Shown one piece after another: positions 9,340 through 18,572 of a stretch of 64,000 bases of DNA (positions are counted from its first letter, which is position 1; the number at the start of each line of letters is the position of its first letter). The stretch is taken from NCBI GenBank assembly GCA_938002605.1, contig CALLAF010000020.1, positions 1 through 64,000 on the forward strand. Reading direction: 5' to 3'. Under the pieces are notes generated by a model. The model saw only the letters and a program-made list of their open reading frames with translations. It made no database searches and was not told the DNA's origin. Source of the stretch: an uncultured Paracoccaceae bacterium. GTDB lineage: Bacteria > Pseudomonadota > Alphaproteobacteria > Rhodobacterales > Rhodobacteraceae. The translations under genes and the position numbers were made by a program.

Positions 9340-11628
9340 ATGAATAAAGCGATTACAGACGGAATTGTATTTCAACCGCTGCCGTTCTCGGCGGGGCTTG
9401 GGGTTTGGTCTAGCGGCGAAGGCACGCCCGGATCAGACACCTATGCAATCAGTGGATCGGGCGTGTTTGTGGCGGCAGACGCCGATTTCGCGGGCTGTCT
9501 TGAGGTTCTTAAGGTCGATCCGATTGCGCGCGTGCGCTATATGACTGAAACGCCTGTTTTGCCGGGGTGCTACCTGCGGGTCACGGCCAAGGTCAAAGCG
9601 ATTTCTGGCCCATTGCCAGGGGTGCGCGTATCTGGCTGGGCAGGGTTGACTGGGGGCGTCGCTGCTGCGGGCCTGCCCAGCTATGGCCCCGAGGTCCAGT
9701 TGACGACATATGGCGAGGTGGTGGAAATTACAGCGATCATTGGCACGGGTGATCGCACCGGGGTTGATATGCTGTGGACGGGGGCTGACTACGGGCATCT
9801 TGGCATTGATCTGACCGGGCCAACGGGTGGGGTTGTGCGGGTCGATGACCTCCAAATCGAAGACGTGAGCGCGGTGTTCACGCGTGATCTGCTGGCGCTG
9901 GTTGATGTGCTGGATTACGGCGCAAAGGGCGACGGTATCACTGATGATAGCGCTGCGTTTGAGGCCGCAGATGCTGCCGCAGATGGGCGCACGGTGATGG
10001 TGCCGCCGGGGGAGTATCTGCTGCAAAGCGACGTCACAATGGAAAACCATGTGAAGTTTGAGGGCCGGATCATTCAAGATCCGACTTACCGGTTCATCAT
10101 GCAACGTGGCTATAATTACGATGCCTATCTGGATGCGTTTCAGAACGAAGAACTCGCGTTCAAGAAAGCCTATCAAGCGTTGATCAACTTTGCCGACCAT
10201 GAATCGCTTGATTTGTGTGGGCGCCGGGTGGCTTTGACCGAACCCGTCGATATGCAAGCCTGCGACCCGACGCGGCTGGAATACGCGACCCGGCGGGTGG
10301 TACGCAATGGGCAGTTCCAACCTGTGTCAGGTGCCGCTTGGGACACCGAAATTTTCACCTCAACCGCGAGCTACGCCGCCGCGAACGAATTGGAACTGAC
10401 CAATGTTGTTGATATTGCCAATATCCCGGTAGGTTCTTTGGTCACGGGGAATGGTGTCGGGCGGGAAATCTATGTGAGCGCCGTCGATGTGCCTGGGCAA
10501 AGCCTGACGCTGAGCGCGCCGTTATATGATGCCGAAGGCAGTCAAAATTTCACCTTCACCCGGTTCAAATACCTGCTGGATTTTTCGGGCTACGATAAGC
10601 TGAACCAATTTGTCTTGGATGATATCGAATTTCAAGGATCTGGAATCGCCAGTGGGATTATGCTTGCCCCAGTCGGGCTGACCTTTCACCTGCGCGATTG
10701 CTTTGTGAACAAACCCAAGGATCGCGGGCTGACCTCACCGGGGCGTGGCTGTCAGGGGATGATGATTGACCGTTGTCAGTTTATTTCAGATGAGCAATCA
10801 CTGCCTGTGGCATCACGGGTCAGTATTGGGTTCAACGCCAATGCAAACGATGTCAAAATCCGCGATAACCGGGTCAACCGGTTCAAGAATTTTTGTGTGC
10901 TTTCAGGATCGGGCAGTTTGATCACAGGAAACCATTGGTTTCATGGCGATAATGAAATTTTGGGGCTACGCAAGGGGGGGGTGATTATTACCTCGCCCAA
11001 TCCGAAAACCATTTTTACCGGGAACTACTGCGACAATAATTTCATCGAATGGACCAATGAACACAGTAGTGACCCAGCGCTTGGCGTGCAGTTTTCTTTT
11101 GGTGGATTGACGATAACGGGCAATATTTTCCTGACCAGCGATGTGGCGTCTTGGGCAAATTTCATTGTGATAAAACCTTACGGTCCAGGGCATTACATTA
11201 ACGGATTCGCGGTGCTCGGGAATGTGTTCCGTTCATCAAATGGGCAAATTGACCGGGTCGAACGGGTTGATACGACCTTTGCGGACTTGGATTATAGCCG
11301 GACGCGCGGGCTCGAATTTCGAGGCAACACTTTTCACAATGTGCATGAACCTGTGTCGAACCCGGTGACGCTGGAACATGACCAAGCCACCGAAGCCCTG
11401 ACCTGGGTCATGGAAACAGGTGCGGCGCTGCCGTTTGAAGGTCATGCGCTTTATGTGGATAGCGTGCTGCCTGACGGGGCAATCACCAATAATGCGGGCA
11501 CACGTATTCACGAATTGCCGTGGGCCGAAGGTGGTCAGGGGGCTGATAACCGCACGGTGCATCTGAATTGGGGCACCGCCGTGAAAGGGCGCGCGCGCTA
11601 TCAGGTGCGGATGGACAACCCGTATTGA
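9340..11628 (+). CDS. Large right-handed parallel beta-helix protein (pectate-lyase-3/GH28-related)
   Basis: A 762-residue protein. Residues 1-190 form a beta-rich, carbohydrate-binding-like N-domain (MNKAITDGIVFQPLPFSAGL onwards). At about 190-250 comes VVDVLDYGAKGDGITDDSAAF, the hallmark opening of the pectate-lyase-3/GH28-related fold also used in phage tailspikes. About 300 residues of short N-rich rungs follow (ITGNHWFHGDN, FTGNYCDNN, ITGNIF, LEFRGNTFHN). No signal peptide is visible. I recall similar unnamed proteins in many Rhodobacterales. Candidate roles are polysaccharide binding or lysis, or a spike on a virus-like particle such as a gene transfer agent; neither is proven. The start at 9340 follows AAAGAAGG. 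Confidence 0.75.
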   Translation: MNKAITDGIVFQPLPFSAGLGVWSSGEGTPGSDTYAISGSGVFVAADADFAGCLEVLKVDPIARVRYMTETPVLPGCYLRVTAKVKAISGPLPGVRVSGWAGLTGGVAAAGLPSYGPEVQLTTYGEVVEITAIIGTGDRTGVDMLWTGADYGHLGIDLTGPTGGVVRVDDLQIEDVSAVFTRDLLALVDVLDYGAKGDGITDDSAAFEAADAAADGRTVMVPPGEYLLQSDVTMENHVKFEGRIIQDPTYRFIMQRGYNYDAYLDAFQNEELAFKKAYQALINFADHESLDLCGRRVALTEPVDMQACDPTRLEYATRRVVRNGQFQPVSGAAWDTEIFTSTASYAAANELELTNVVDIANIPVGSLVTGNGVGREIYVSAVDVPGQSLTLSAPLYDAEGSQNFTFTRFKYLLDFSGYDKLNQFVLDDIEFQGSGIASGIMLAPVGLTFHLRDCFVNKPKDRGLTSPGRGCQGMMIDRCQFISDEQSLPVASRVSIGFNANANDVKIRDNRVNRFKNFCVLSGSGSLITGNHWFHGDNEILGLRKGGVIITSPNPKTIFTGNYCDNNFIEWTNEHSSDPALGVQFSFGGLTITGNIFLTSDVASWANFIVIKPYGPGHYINGFAVLGNVFRSSNGQIDRVERVDTTFADLDYSRTRGLEFRGNTFHNVHEPVSNPVTLEHDQATEALTWVMETGAALPFEGHALYVDSVLPDGAITNNAGTRIHELPWAEGGQGADNRTVHLNWGTAVKGRARYQVRMDNPY

Positions 11629-11651
11629 TCACATGATGGGAAAGGGTTTCA

Positions 11652-11672
11652 GGGGGCGCAGTTTTGCGCCCC
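11652..11672 (+). terminator. Possible weak terminator after the beta-helix gene
   Basis: An 8-bp stem GGGGCGCA/TGCGCCCC with a GTTT loop lies 24 bp after the beta-helix stop. Only TATTGCGTTT follows, so the U-tract is poor. It falls inside the open frame 5' of ureD, which argues that ureD translation starts further downstream. Confidence 0.45.
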
Positions 11673-11746
11673 TATTGCGTTTGGGGTGCCAAGATGCCGC
11701 ATTTTTGGGCGACCGGGTGATTTCGCGTCAAAACTTGTGCGTTTTC

Positions 11747-12655
11747 GTGGCGTTTTGCTGGAAACTACCGCGTGGTTTTTGGCAGTTTGAACGGCGAAAG
11801 ATCAACCGCCGAGGCCCGCCCATCACTTATGCCGCCCAGATAAACGCTGCCACTGCTGTGCCAACTGGCCCGCGCGCAATGGGCGCATTGGCATTGATTG
11901 CGAAACGCCGAGGGGCGGAGACGGTGATCGCCGATTTACGGCAGCAAGGATCGCTCAAGGCGTTGTTTCCGCGTGTGCGCGGCGATGCACTGGACGCTGT
12001 GTTCCTAAATACGGCGGGCGGTCTGACAGGTGGCGATCAGATGCAGTTTGACGTGACCGCAAACGCGGGCGCACATATCACCTTGTCATCGCAAGCCGCT
12101 GAACGCGGCTACCGTGCCCACCCCGGTCAAATTGCGCAGTCTAAGGTCGCTTTGAATGTCGGATCAGGGGGACGCATCGATTGGATCCCCCAAGAAACCA
12201 TTCTGTTCGAAAGCGCGGCGCTTGACCGGCAGATGCATGTGCGACTTGCGGCAGACGCCACCGCTTTGATTGTTGAACCTGTCATCTTTGGACGCCCGGC
12301 AATGGGCGAAGATGTGCGGAACTTGCATTTTACCGATCAGTGGCGGATTTGGCGTGATAATAAATTGGTTTTTGCGGATGCGCTGCGATTGATTGGCGAT
12401 GCTAAAACCCATTTGCAACGCCGCGCGATTGCAGGCAGTGCCGGGGCAATGGCGACGGTTGTCTTGGCGGGGCCGCAAGCGCAAAGCTGCGCGCAAAAAC
12501 TAGACCTACCCGAAACCTGTGGCGCAAGTCTGATTGCTGAAGATTTGCTTTTGGTGCGGCTTTTGGCCGAAGATGGCTTTGCCCTACGCCGCATTCTAAT
12601 TCCTGTTGTTGAGGCGCTTTCAACCGCGCCGATCCCCCGTGTTTGGAGACTATAG
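11747..12655 (+). CDS. ureD: Urease accessory protein UreD
   Basis: UreD helps load nickel into apo-urease as part of the UreD-UreF-UreG complex. Recognisable blocks are [49 protein letters not shown] and [12 protein letters not shown]. The 5' end is unresolved. The frame is open from 11633, but the first ~40 codons cover a hairpin and look non-coding. An ATG at 11879 ([12 protein letters not shown]) would cut the usual N-terminus. A GTG at 11747 is the best intermediate choice, though no clear ribosome-binding site is visible. First gene of the urease locus; ureA follows 4 bp after its stop. Confidence 0.85.
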   Translation: MAFCWKLPRGFWQFERRKINRRGPPITYAAQINAATAVPTGPRAMGALALIAKRRGAETVIADLRQQGSLKALFPRVRGDALDAVFLNTAGGLTGGDQMQFDVTANAGAHITLSSQAAERGYRAHPGQIAQSKVALNVGSGGRIDWIPQETILFESAALDRQMHVRLAADATALIVEPVIFGRPAMGEDVRNLHFTDQWRIWRDNKLVFADALRLIGDAKTHLQRRAIAGSAGAMATVVLAGPQAQSCAQKLDLPETCGASLIAEDLLLVRLLAEDGFALRRILIPVVEALSTAPIPRVWRL

Positions 12656-12659
12656 AACG

Positions 12660-12962
12660 ATGCAACTGACCCCGCGTGAAAAAGACAAACTATTGATCGC
12701 CATGGCGGCCGAGGTTGCGCGCAAGCGTCTCGCGCGTGGCGTTAAGCTGAACTACCCCGAAGCGATTGCGCTGATCACCGATGCCGTTGTCGAAGGCGCG
12801 CGCGATGGGCGTTCCGTTGCGGATATGATGCAGGCGGGTGCGCAGGTGATCACCCGCGATCAGGTCATGGATGGTATCGCTGAAATGATCCACGAAGTGC
12901 AGGTCGAAGCTACCTTTCCAGATGGCACAAAACTGGTGACGGTTCATGACCCGATCCGTTGA
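12660..12962 (+). CDS. ureA: Urease subunit gamma
   Basis: The 100-residue gamma subunit is the canonical length. [30 protein letters not shown] and the C-terminal [20 protein letters not shown] are near-invariant in the family. It assembles with UreB and UreC into the (alpha-beta-gamma)3 nickel enzyme that hydrolyses urea to ammonia and carbamate. The ATG at 12660 follows GGAG closely; an upstream in-frame ATG at 12606 lies inside ureD and is not used. Confidence 0.97.
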   Translation: MQLTPREKDKLLIAMAAEVARKRLARGVKLNYPEAIALITDAVVEGARDGRSVADMMQAGAQVITRDQVMDGIAEMIHEVQVEATFPDGTKLVTVHDPIR

Positions 12963-13004
12963 TTTTTTGAGTATTTATAGCAAGATGATGAGAGGGGTAG
13001 CGCA

Positions 13005-13310
13005 ATGAAACCCGGTGAATTGATCGTCGCAGAGGGCGATATTACATTAAATGCAGGCGCCGAAGCCGTGGTGATGGAAGTGGCCAATACAGGCGACCGT
13101 CCCGTGCAGGTTGGATCGCATTTTCATTTTGCAGAAACCAACCCTGCGTTGGATTTTGACCGCGCAGCCGCACATGGCTTGCGTTTGGATATCGCTGCGG
13201 GCACCGCCGTGCGGTTTGAACCGGGGCAACGCCGCGAAGTATCACTGATCCCGATGTCCGGCGCGCGCCGCGTGTTCGGGTTTAACGCAAAAGTTATGGG
13301 GGATCTTTAA
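13005..13310 (+). CDS. ureB: Urease subunit beta
   Basis: The 101-residue beta subunit shows the expected [18 protein letters not shown] start, [17 protein letters not shown] core and GNxx-type ending [15 protein letters not shown]. It is structural and contributes to the trimeric urease assembly. A GAGAGGGG ribosome-binding site precedes the ATG. ureC starts 1 bp after its stop, consistent with fixed 1:1 subunit output. Confidence 0.97.
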   Translation: MKPGELIVAEGDITLNAGAEAVVMEVANTGDRPVQVGSHFHFAETNPALDFDRAAAHGLRLDIAAGTAVRFEPGQRREVSLIPMSGARRVFGFNAKVMGDL

Positions 13311-13311
13311 G

Positions 13312-15072
13312 ATGCCGGCAACAATTTCGCGCCGCGACTATGCGGCTATGTTTGGCCCCACAGTGGGTGACAAGGTTCGGCTTGCCGATACGGATTTGAT
13401 TATCGAGGTCGAACGCGACCTGACCGCCGAAGCCGCAGGTGCCGCTGTGACCGGCGGGTCAGGTGGCAACGCCTTGTACTATGGTGAAGAGGTCAAATTC
13501 GGCGGCGGTAAGGTTATTCGCGACGGTATGGGTCAATCGCAGGCGACCCGCGCTGAAGGGGCCGTTGACACGGTTATCACCAATGCGCTGATCGTCGATT
13601 GGACCGGTATCATCAAAGCTGACGTCGGCTTAAAGGGCGGCGTGATCGTTGCCATCGGCAAGGCGGGCAACCCCGACACCCAACCGGGCGTGGATATCAT
13701 TGTCGGCCCCGGAACCGAGGCGATTGCAGGCGAGGGCCGCATTCTGACCGCCGGCGGGATCGATAGCCATATCCACTTTATCTGTCCGCAACAGATTGAA
13801 GACGCACTGCATTCCGGCCTGACCACCATGATCGGCGGGGGTACTGGCCCAGCACATGGGACGTTGGCGACGACCTGTACGCCGGGGCCTTGGCATCTGG
13901 GGCGGATGATGCAATCGGCTGATACGTTTCCAATGAACCTTGCCTTTGCGGGGAAAGGGAATGCGTCTTTGCCTGCCGCACTGGAAGAACAAGTGTTGGG
14001 CGGCGCATCCTGTTTGAAACTGCACGAGGATTGGGGGACCACTCCGGCAGCTATCGATAATTGCCTGTCTGTCGCCGATGCAATGGATGTGCAGGTGATG
14101 ATCCACACAGATACGCTGAATGAATCTGGCTTTGTCGAAAACACTGTGGGGGCCATGAAAGGCCGCACGATCCACGCTTTCCATACCGAAGGTGCCGGTG
14201 GTGGGCATGCGCCTGATATCATCAAAATTTGTGGCGAAGAACATGTGCTGCCTTCATCCACCAATCCGACCCGGCCGTTTACAGTCAATACGGTTGATGA
14301 GCATCTCGACATGCTGATGGTCTGCCACCATCTTGATAAATCTATCCCCGAAGATGTGGCCTTTGCCGAAAGCCGTATCCGCCGCGAAACGATCGCCGCC
14401 GAAGATATTCTGCACGATATGGGCGCGTTTTCGATCATTGCGTCCGACAGTCAGGCGATGGGCCGCGTCGGTGAGGTGCTGATCCGCACATGGCAAACCG
14501 CTGATAAGATGAAGAAACAGCGCGGTAGCCTGCCCGAAGAGACCGGTGACAATGACAATATGCGTGTGCGCCGTTATATCGCGAAATATACAATCAACCC
14601 TGCAATCGCGCATGGGATTTCGGCGCATGTCGGATCAATTGAGGTTGGTAAACGCGCGGATTTAGTCCTGTGGAACCCTGCGTTCTTTGGGGTGAAGCCT
14701 GAAATGATTTTGATGGGTGGCACGATTGTTGCGGCGCAGATGGGCGATCCGAACGCGTCAATTCCGACACCGCAACCCGTTTACACGCGCCCGATGTTTG
14801 GCGCCTACGGGCGGTCAGTTGAAAATTCTGCTGTAACTTTTGTCAGTGCTGCGGCCCAAGACGATGGGTTGCGTGGCAAGCTGGGGCTGGCGAAACAAAC
14901 GCTGCCCGTGTCCAATACGCGTGGGATCGGCAAGCGCGATCTGAAGCTGAACGATGCGATGCCGCATATGGAGGTTAACCCAGAAACCTACGAAGTGCGT
15001 GCTGATGGTGAATTGCTTACCTGTGAACCGGCCAAAGAATTGCCAATGGCGCAGCGATATTTCTTGTTTTGA
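13312..15072 (+). CDS. ureC: Urease subunit alpha (catalytic)
   Basis: The 586-residue catalytic subunit has all nickel-site residues: His153 and His155 (IDSHIHF), the carbamylated Lys236 with His238 (CLKLHEDWG), His265 (MIHTDTLNE), His291 ([13 protein letters not shown]) and Asp379 (ASDSQAMGR). The flap Cys338-His339 pair sits in MVCHHLD. Each is exactly 19 positions beyond the Klebsiella numbering. The shift comes from an insertion near residues 40-60 ([13 protein letters not shown]). The enzyme is therefore expected to be active. The stop overlaps an out-of-use ATG (TGATG). Confidence 0.98.
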   Translation: MPATISRRDYAAMFGPTVGDKVRLADTDLIIEVERDLTAEAAGAAVTGGSGGNALYYGEEVKFGGGKVIRDGMGQSQATRAEGAVDTVITNALIVDWTGIIKADVGLKGGVIVAIGKAGNPDTQPGVDIIVGPGTEAIAGEGRILTAGGIDSHIHFICPQQIEDALHSGLTTMIGGGTGPAHGTLATTCTPGPWHLGRMMQSADTFPMNLAFAGKGNASLPAALEEQVLGGASCLKLHEDWGTTPAAIDNCLSVADAMDVQVMIHTDTLNESGFVENTVGAMKGRTIHAFHTEGAGGGHAPDIIKICGEEHVLPSSTNPTRPFTVNTVDEHLDMLMVCHHLDKSIPEDVAFAESRIRRETIAAEDILHDMGAFSIIASDSQAMGRVGEVLIRTWQTADKMKKQRGSLPEETGDNDNMRVRRYIAKYTINPAIAHGISAHVGSIEVGKRADLVLWNPAFFGVKPEMILMGGTIVAAQMGDPNASIPTPQPVYTRPMFGAYGRSVENSAVTFVSAAAQDDGLRGKLGLAKQTLPVSNTRGIGKRDLKLNDAMPHMEVNPETYEVRADGELLTCEPAKELPMAQRYFLF

Positions 15073-15168
15073 TGGGCGTGACGTTACGTATGGGGGGCTT
15101 GATTGCTGCGGTGCAGCATTTTATTGTGGGCCTTAGGGAGGAATCCATCGCTTTGAATGAGGCACAAA

Positions 15169-15306
15169 ATGGCTTTCCAGACAGACAATACAATGATCAC
15201 GAACCGCGAAATGGCGACCGAATTGGTCAAAGTCGGCGTGCGCGAAACACTGCGCTTCCCGCTGACGGCGGCGCGTTTTGTGTATCGACTAACGACGCGC
15301 AAATAA
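15169..15306 (+). CDS. 45-residue small protein inside the urease operon
   Basis: An ATG at 15169 with GAGG seven bases upstream opens 45 codons ending in TAA at 15304-15306. The product begins MAFQTDNTMITNREMATEL and ends with RFPLTAARFVYRLTTRK. It is amphipathic and basic at its C-terminus, with no signal peptide or cysteines. It reads in a frame different from the open frame that covers the same DNA. It sits between ureC and the secreted-protein gene, so it is probably cotranscribed with urease. I do not recognise a named family; whether it is translated is inference from the ribosome-binding site and its protein-like composition. Confidence 0.55.
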   Translation: MAFQTDNTMITNREMATELVKVGVRETLRFPLTAARFVYRLTTRK

Positions 15307-15347
15307 AAATACGCTACCTTTTGGCAAAACCAAAGGGGAGCGTTACG

Positions 15348-15938
15348 ATGAAACATCTATTTTGCCTTGCTGCATTGGCTGGGCCCGCTTGGGCGGATTG
15401 CCCGGTCGCGGCGGATTTGGCGGCGGGGATCACGTTCCAAATGGGTCCGGACGTGTCAGAGACCTATCAAATGTTGTCCGCGGATCAGGTGGCGTTAACC
15501 AGTACCTATTCGGATGGCTATGTGTCGCGCGCGCTGCTGGGGCAGGGCGTCTATTTGCTCGAATTTGTCGAAATCGACAATGGGGTTCCTGCGCTAGATA
15601 CGCGGGTAGACTATGTGTTCAGCATCCTTCCCGACGAGATGCCGGCCCCTGAACCGGGCGGGGTCTTTTTAGGGCGTATGACTGTGTCTGACAGCGCGGG
15701 TACATATGAAGATAAGGTGGTCGCGCGCTGGGGAGCGCTTGAGCGGCGGACATATGGCGATTGTACCTATGATATGATTGCGGGCACGCTCGCTTCATCG
15801 GGCGATGGGTATCCTTATGAAGAGGGAATACACTATCTGCCAGAGCTGGGCATCGGGTATCTTGCCACTTATTTGGATGTCGAAACGGACGAGATGGATG
15901 TCTATGAGGTCACCGGTATTGCGAGGGTTGGAAAATAA
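15348..15938 (+). CDS. Secreted protein of unknown function in the urease operon
   Basis: A 196-residue protein with a clear Sec signal peptide (MKHLFCLAALAGPAWA, cleavage before DCPVAADL). The mature part is acidic and beta-rich, with two cysteines, one at the mature N-terminus and one in TYGDCTYDM, which could pair. The ATG at 15348 follows GGGGAGCG. The frame is open upstream to 15069, but that stretch overlaps the 45-codon ORF in another frame and has no homology-like character. It lies 2 bp before ureE, hence in the same operon. Periplasmic; function unknown. Confidence 0.75.
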   Translation: MKHLFCLAALAGPAWADCPVAADLAAGITFQMGPDVSETYQMLSADQVALTSTYSDGYVSRALLGQGVYLLEFVEIDNGVPALDTRVDYVFSILPDEMPAPEPGGVFLGRMTVSDSAGTYEDKVVARWGALERRTYGDCTYDMIAGTLASSGDGYPYEEGIHYLPELGIGYLATYLDVETDEMDVYEVTGIARVGK

Positions 15939-15940
15939 AC

Positions 15941-16399
15941 ATGCAGGCGGTTGCCCACCACACACATCGTCACGCACACGGGCCTGTCGCCGACAGTGTT
16001 TCGCTCACCTATGATGCGCGGCTTTTGCGGCGCAAACGGTTGGTGACAACGGGCGGGGAGCCGTTTTTGGTTGACCTTGCCCAGACGACATCTGTTGATG
16101 CGGGGCATGTTTTTGTGCTGGATGACGGCCGTGAAATCGGTGTCACGGCGGCCGATGAACCGCTGATGCGGGTCACGGGCGATTTGGTGCGGTTGGCCTG
16201 GCATATTGGCAACCGCCATGCGCCCTGTGCGATCTTGCCTGATGCGCTGGTTGTGCAGCGTGAAAAGGTAATGCGCGCGATGTTGGAACAGCTGGGCGCA
16301 ACTGTAACTGATTTTGACGGGCCCTTTACCCCCGAAGGCGGGGCATATGGGCATGGGCGCACAATGGGCCATGACCACAGCCATTCTCATGCACATTGA
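15941..16399 (+). CDS. ureE: Urease accessory protein UreE (nickel metallochaperone)
   Basis: The 152-residue protein delivers nickel to the urease assembly complex. The UreE core is visible in SLTYDARLLRRKRLVTTGGE and LVRLAWHIGNRHAPC, where His of GNRH is the conserved dimer-interface ligand. Histidine-rich stretches occur at both ends: HHTHRHAHG near the N-terminus and GHDHSHSHAH at the C-terminus. This implies extra nickel-storage capacity. Its 3' end overlaps ureF by 11 bp. Confidence 0.95.
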   Translation: MQAVAHHTHRHAHGPVADSVSLTYDARLLRRKRLVTTGGEPFLVDLAQTTSVDAGHVFVLDDGREIGVTAADEPLMRVTGDLVRLAWHIGNRHAPCAILPDALVVQREKVMRAMLEQLGATVTDFDGPFTPEGGAYGHGRTMGHDHSHSHAH

Positions 16400-17024
16400 T
16401 CACCTATTAACCCTGACCCAATGGCTGTCACCCGCCTATCCAATTGGTGCATTTGCATGGTCGCACGGGCTAGAGCGTGCAGTGCAACGCGGTGATGTGG
16501 AAGGGGCGCAAGGTTTGCAAGACTGGTTGGCTGATGTGCTGACTCATGGGGCCGGGCGCACGGACGCGATTTTGCTTTGCGTGGCACATGGGGCGGATGA
16601 TGTGGGCGAAGTCGCAGCCCTTGCAGCGGTTTTGGCTCCATCGCAAGAACGCCGGATGGAAACCATGCAGCAAGGGGCGGCATTTGCTGCAACGACGCGT
16701 GCGGTCTGGCATTTGGACCTGCCGGATATGGCGTATCCAGTGGCGGTTGGGCGCGCCGCTGGGCTCATGGGGGTGCCTGCTGAGCAAACAGCGCAAGTCT
16801 GGTTGCAATGCTTTGCGAGCAATCTGGTGCAGGCCGCGCAACGTCTGATGCCCTTAGGCCAAACCGAAGGGCAGCGCATTTTAGCCGCACTTGCGCCGAT
16901 CTGTCGCGATATAGGCATGCAGGCCGCGCATTCTGATCTCGGTGCGATTGGGTCATCAAGCTTTGCTGTTGATGTCGCTTCGATGCAGCACGAAACCCAA
17001 AGCCCACGTATTTTTCGATCCTAA
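16389..17024 (+). CDS. ureF: Urease accessory protein UreF
   Basis: The 211-residue all-helical UreF acts with UreD and UreG as the assembly checkpoint that gates nickel insertion. Family blocks are QWLSPAYPIGAFAWSHGLE, the FASNLVQAAQRLMPLGQTEG segment and the SSSFAVDVASMQHETQSPRI ending. I start at the ATG at 16389 (MHIDHLLTLTQWL), inside the end of ureE. An in-frame ATG at 16371 would add six residues and cannot be excluded. Confidence 0.93.
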   Translation: MHIDHLLTLTQWLSPAYPIGAFAWSHGLERAVQRGDVEGAQGLQDWLADVLTHGAGRTDAILLCVAHGADDVGEVAALAAVLAPSQERRMETMQQGAAFAATTRAVWHLDLPDMAYPVAVGRAAGLMGVPAEQTAQVWLQCFASNLVQAAQRLMPLGQTEGQRILAALAPICRDIGMQAAHSDLGAIGSSSFAVDVASMQHETQSPRIFRS

Positions 17025-17040
17025 GTAGAAAGTCACTATC

Positions 17041-17649
17041 ATGTCACCGCACGGACCATTGCGCGTTGGAATTGGAGGGCCTGTCGGGGCCGGGAAAACC
17101 ACGCTAACAGCGGCGCTTGCTAAGGCGCTCAAAGATCAGGTCAGCCTTGGTGTCATTACCAATGACATCTATACCCAAGAAGACGCTGAAGCCCTGATGC
17201 GCATGCAAATCCTGCCTGCCGATCGCGTGATGGGCGTCGAAACCGGTGGCTGCCCACATACCGCGATCCGCGAGGATGCGTCGATCAACCTTGCTGCTAT
17301 TGCTGTAATGCGTGGGCGGCATGCTGATCTGGAATTGGTCCTGATCGAAAGCGGTGGCGATAACCTATCTGCGACCTTTAGCCCTGAATTGGCCGATGTG
17401 ACGATCTATGTGATTGATGTGGCCGCAGGCGAAGAAATCCCGCGTAAAGGTGGCCCTGCGATTACGCGTTCTGATATTCTGGTGATCAACAAAACCGATC
17501 TTGCACCGCATGTCGGTGCTTCGCTTGATGTCATGGCGCACGATGCCGCCAAGATGCGTGGCGATCTGCCTGTTGTTTTTGCAAGCTTGCGCAATGGGCA
17601 AGGTGTTGATGCGGTCATTACTCTGCTGCGCGAAATCGGGGGATTGTAG
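17041..17649 (+). CDS. ureG: Urease accessory protein UreG (SIMIBI GTPase)
   Basis: The 202-residue GTPase powers nickel delivery to urease. It has the P-loop [10 protein letters not shown] (12-21), the nickel-binding metal motif within [17 protein letters not shown] (Cys-Pro-His) and the guanine-specificity motif NKTDLAP. It ends the urease operon. Its last 32 bp overlap the 3' end of the convergent minus-strand gene at 17618. Confidence 0.96.
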   Translation: MSPHGPLRVGIGGPVGAGKTTLTAALAKALKDQVSLGVITNDIYTQEDAEALMRMQILPADRVMGVETGGCPHTAIREDASINLAAIAVMRGRHADLELVLIESGGDNLSATFSPELADVTIYVIDVAAGEEIPRKGGPAITRSDILVINKTDLAPHVGASLDVMAHDAAKMRGDLPVVFASLRNGQGVDAVITLLREIGGL

Positions 17650-18310
17650 CGGTAGTCCATATATCTACTTTGATCGCCGGGTCTTGATCCTCGGTCAGCG
17701 ATTGCACAGCGCCTACACTGATTGAGGCGCGGTCATTGAGGTGGAAAATCACTGCGGGGTTGATTTTGGCATATGTATCATCATTGACACCTTGTCCGGT
17801 TTGTAATTGTGCCATGACTGTCCAGTGGTCGTTGAAATGGTGACCCCATGTAAGGTCCGCCTTTGCGCGCCATGCTTGATCAAAGCTGCCGTAAGTTGCG
17901 CTGGCGTCAACCGTTAGCCACCCGCTATCCAGCCCGCGCCCCCACGACACACCGCCGCGCGTCAGATATTCAATGCCACCCCATGCATCCATACGCCCGC
18001 CCAATCCGATTTGGGCCCCGAAAACATCGCTTCCTGTGGGTTGTCCGAGTGGAAAACTGGCAAAGGCTATGGCGGATTGGGTCCCCTCAAGCACTGTCGC
18101 GTAATAATCGATGCCTAGGGTGACTGTGTCGTTCAACCCATATTCGCCATAGAACGTCGGATCGAAATTTACCGGTGCTTGCGGGTCGTCTGAGAGGCTT
18201 AAGCTTCCCCCGCTTGCAAAAAACACCTGACCTTTTTCACGCGCCCAAGGTCCGGCACCAAGCGGCGCGGCGCATAAGATGATAGATATGAGCGTAACCA
18301 ACAAACGCAT
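17618..18310 (-). CDS. Secreted, outer-membrane beta-barrel-like protein of unknown function
   Basis: A 230-residue protein with a Sec signal peptide ([20 protein letters not shown]). Amphipathic beta strands alternate through the mature part ([40 protein letters not shown]), as in small outer-membrane barrels. No C-terminal aromatic insertion signal is evident, so a surface or periplasmic beta protein is also possible. It converges on ureG with a 32-bp overlap. Function unknown; no link to urease is implied beyond position. Confidence 0.7.
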   Translation of the reverse strand: MRLLVTLISIILCAAPLGAGPWAREKGQVFFASGGSLSLSDDPQAPVNFDPTFYGEYGLNDTVTLGIDYYATVLEGTQSAIAFASFPLGQPTGSDVFGAQIGLGGRMDAWGGIEYLTRGGVSWGRGLDSGWLTVDASATYGSFDQAWRAKADLTWGHHFNDHWTVMAQLQTGQGVNDDTYAKINPAVIFHLNDRASISVGAVQSLTEDQDPAIKVDIWTTATIPRFRAAE

Positions 18311-18572
18311 GCGCGACCCTTTACCTGTGCCAAGCCTGCTTTGTCGTGGTTAATTTCTGATTAAGATTGTCAGGCTCGGAAAACGATGCACGCCTGCAAA
18401 GAGGTTTGTCAAAAACATTACAAAACGCACGCCTCGCGGGTGTCAAGATTGACAAATTGCTTATCAGGAGGGCTAGAAGCCTTGGATTCCTTACCATTGT
18501 GATCATGATGTGCGGCGGAGGGACTCGGGCTTAGGCTTGAGTCAAAAGACACGTCACTCGGGGGGAGATACC

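Noticed and set aside
13533-14438. 301-codon ORF antisense to ureC
   Set aside because: It is a shadow frame of a highly conserved gene; cysteine- and serine-rich composition and no start signal.
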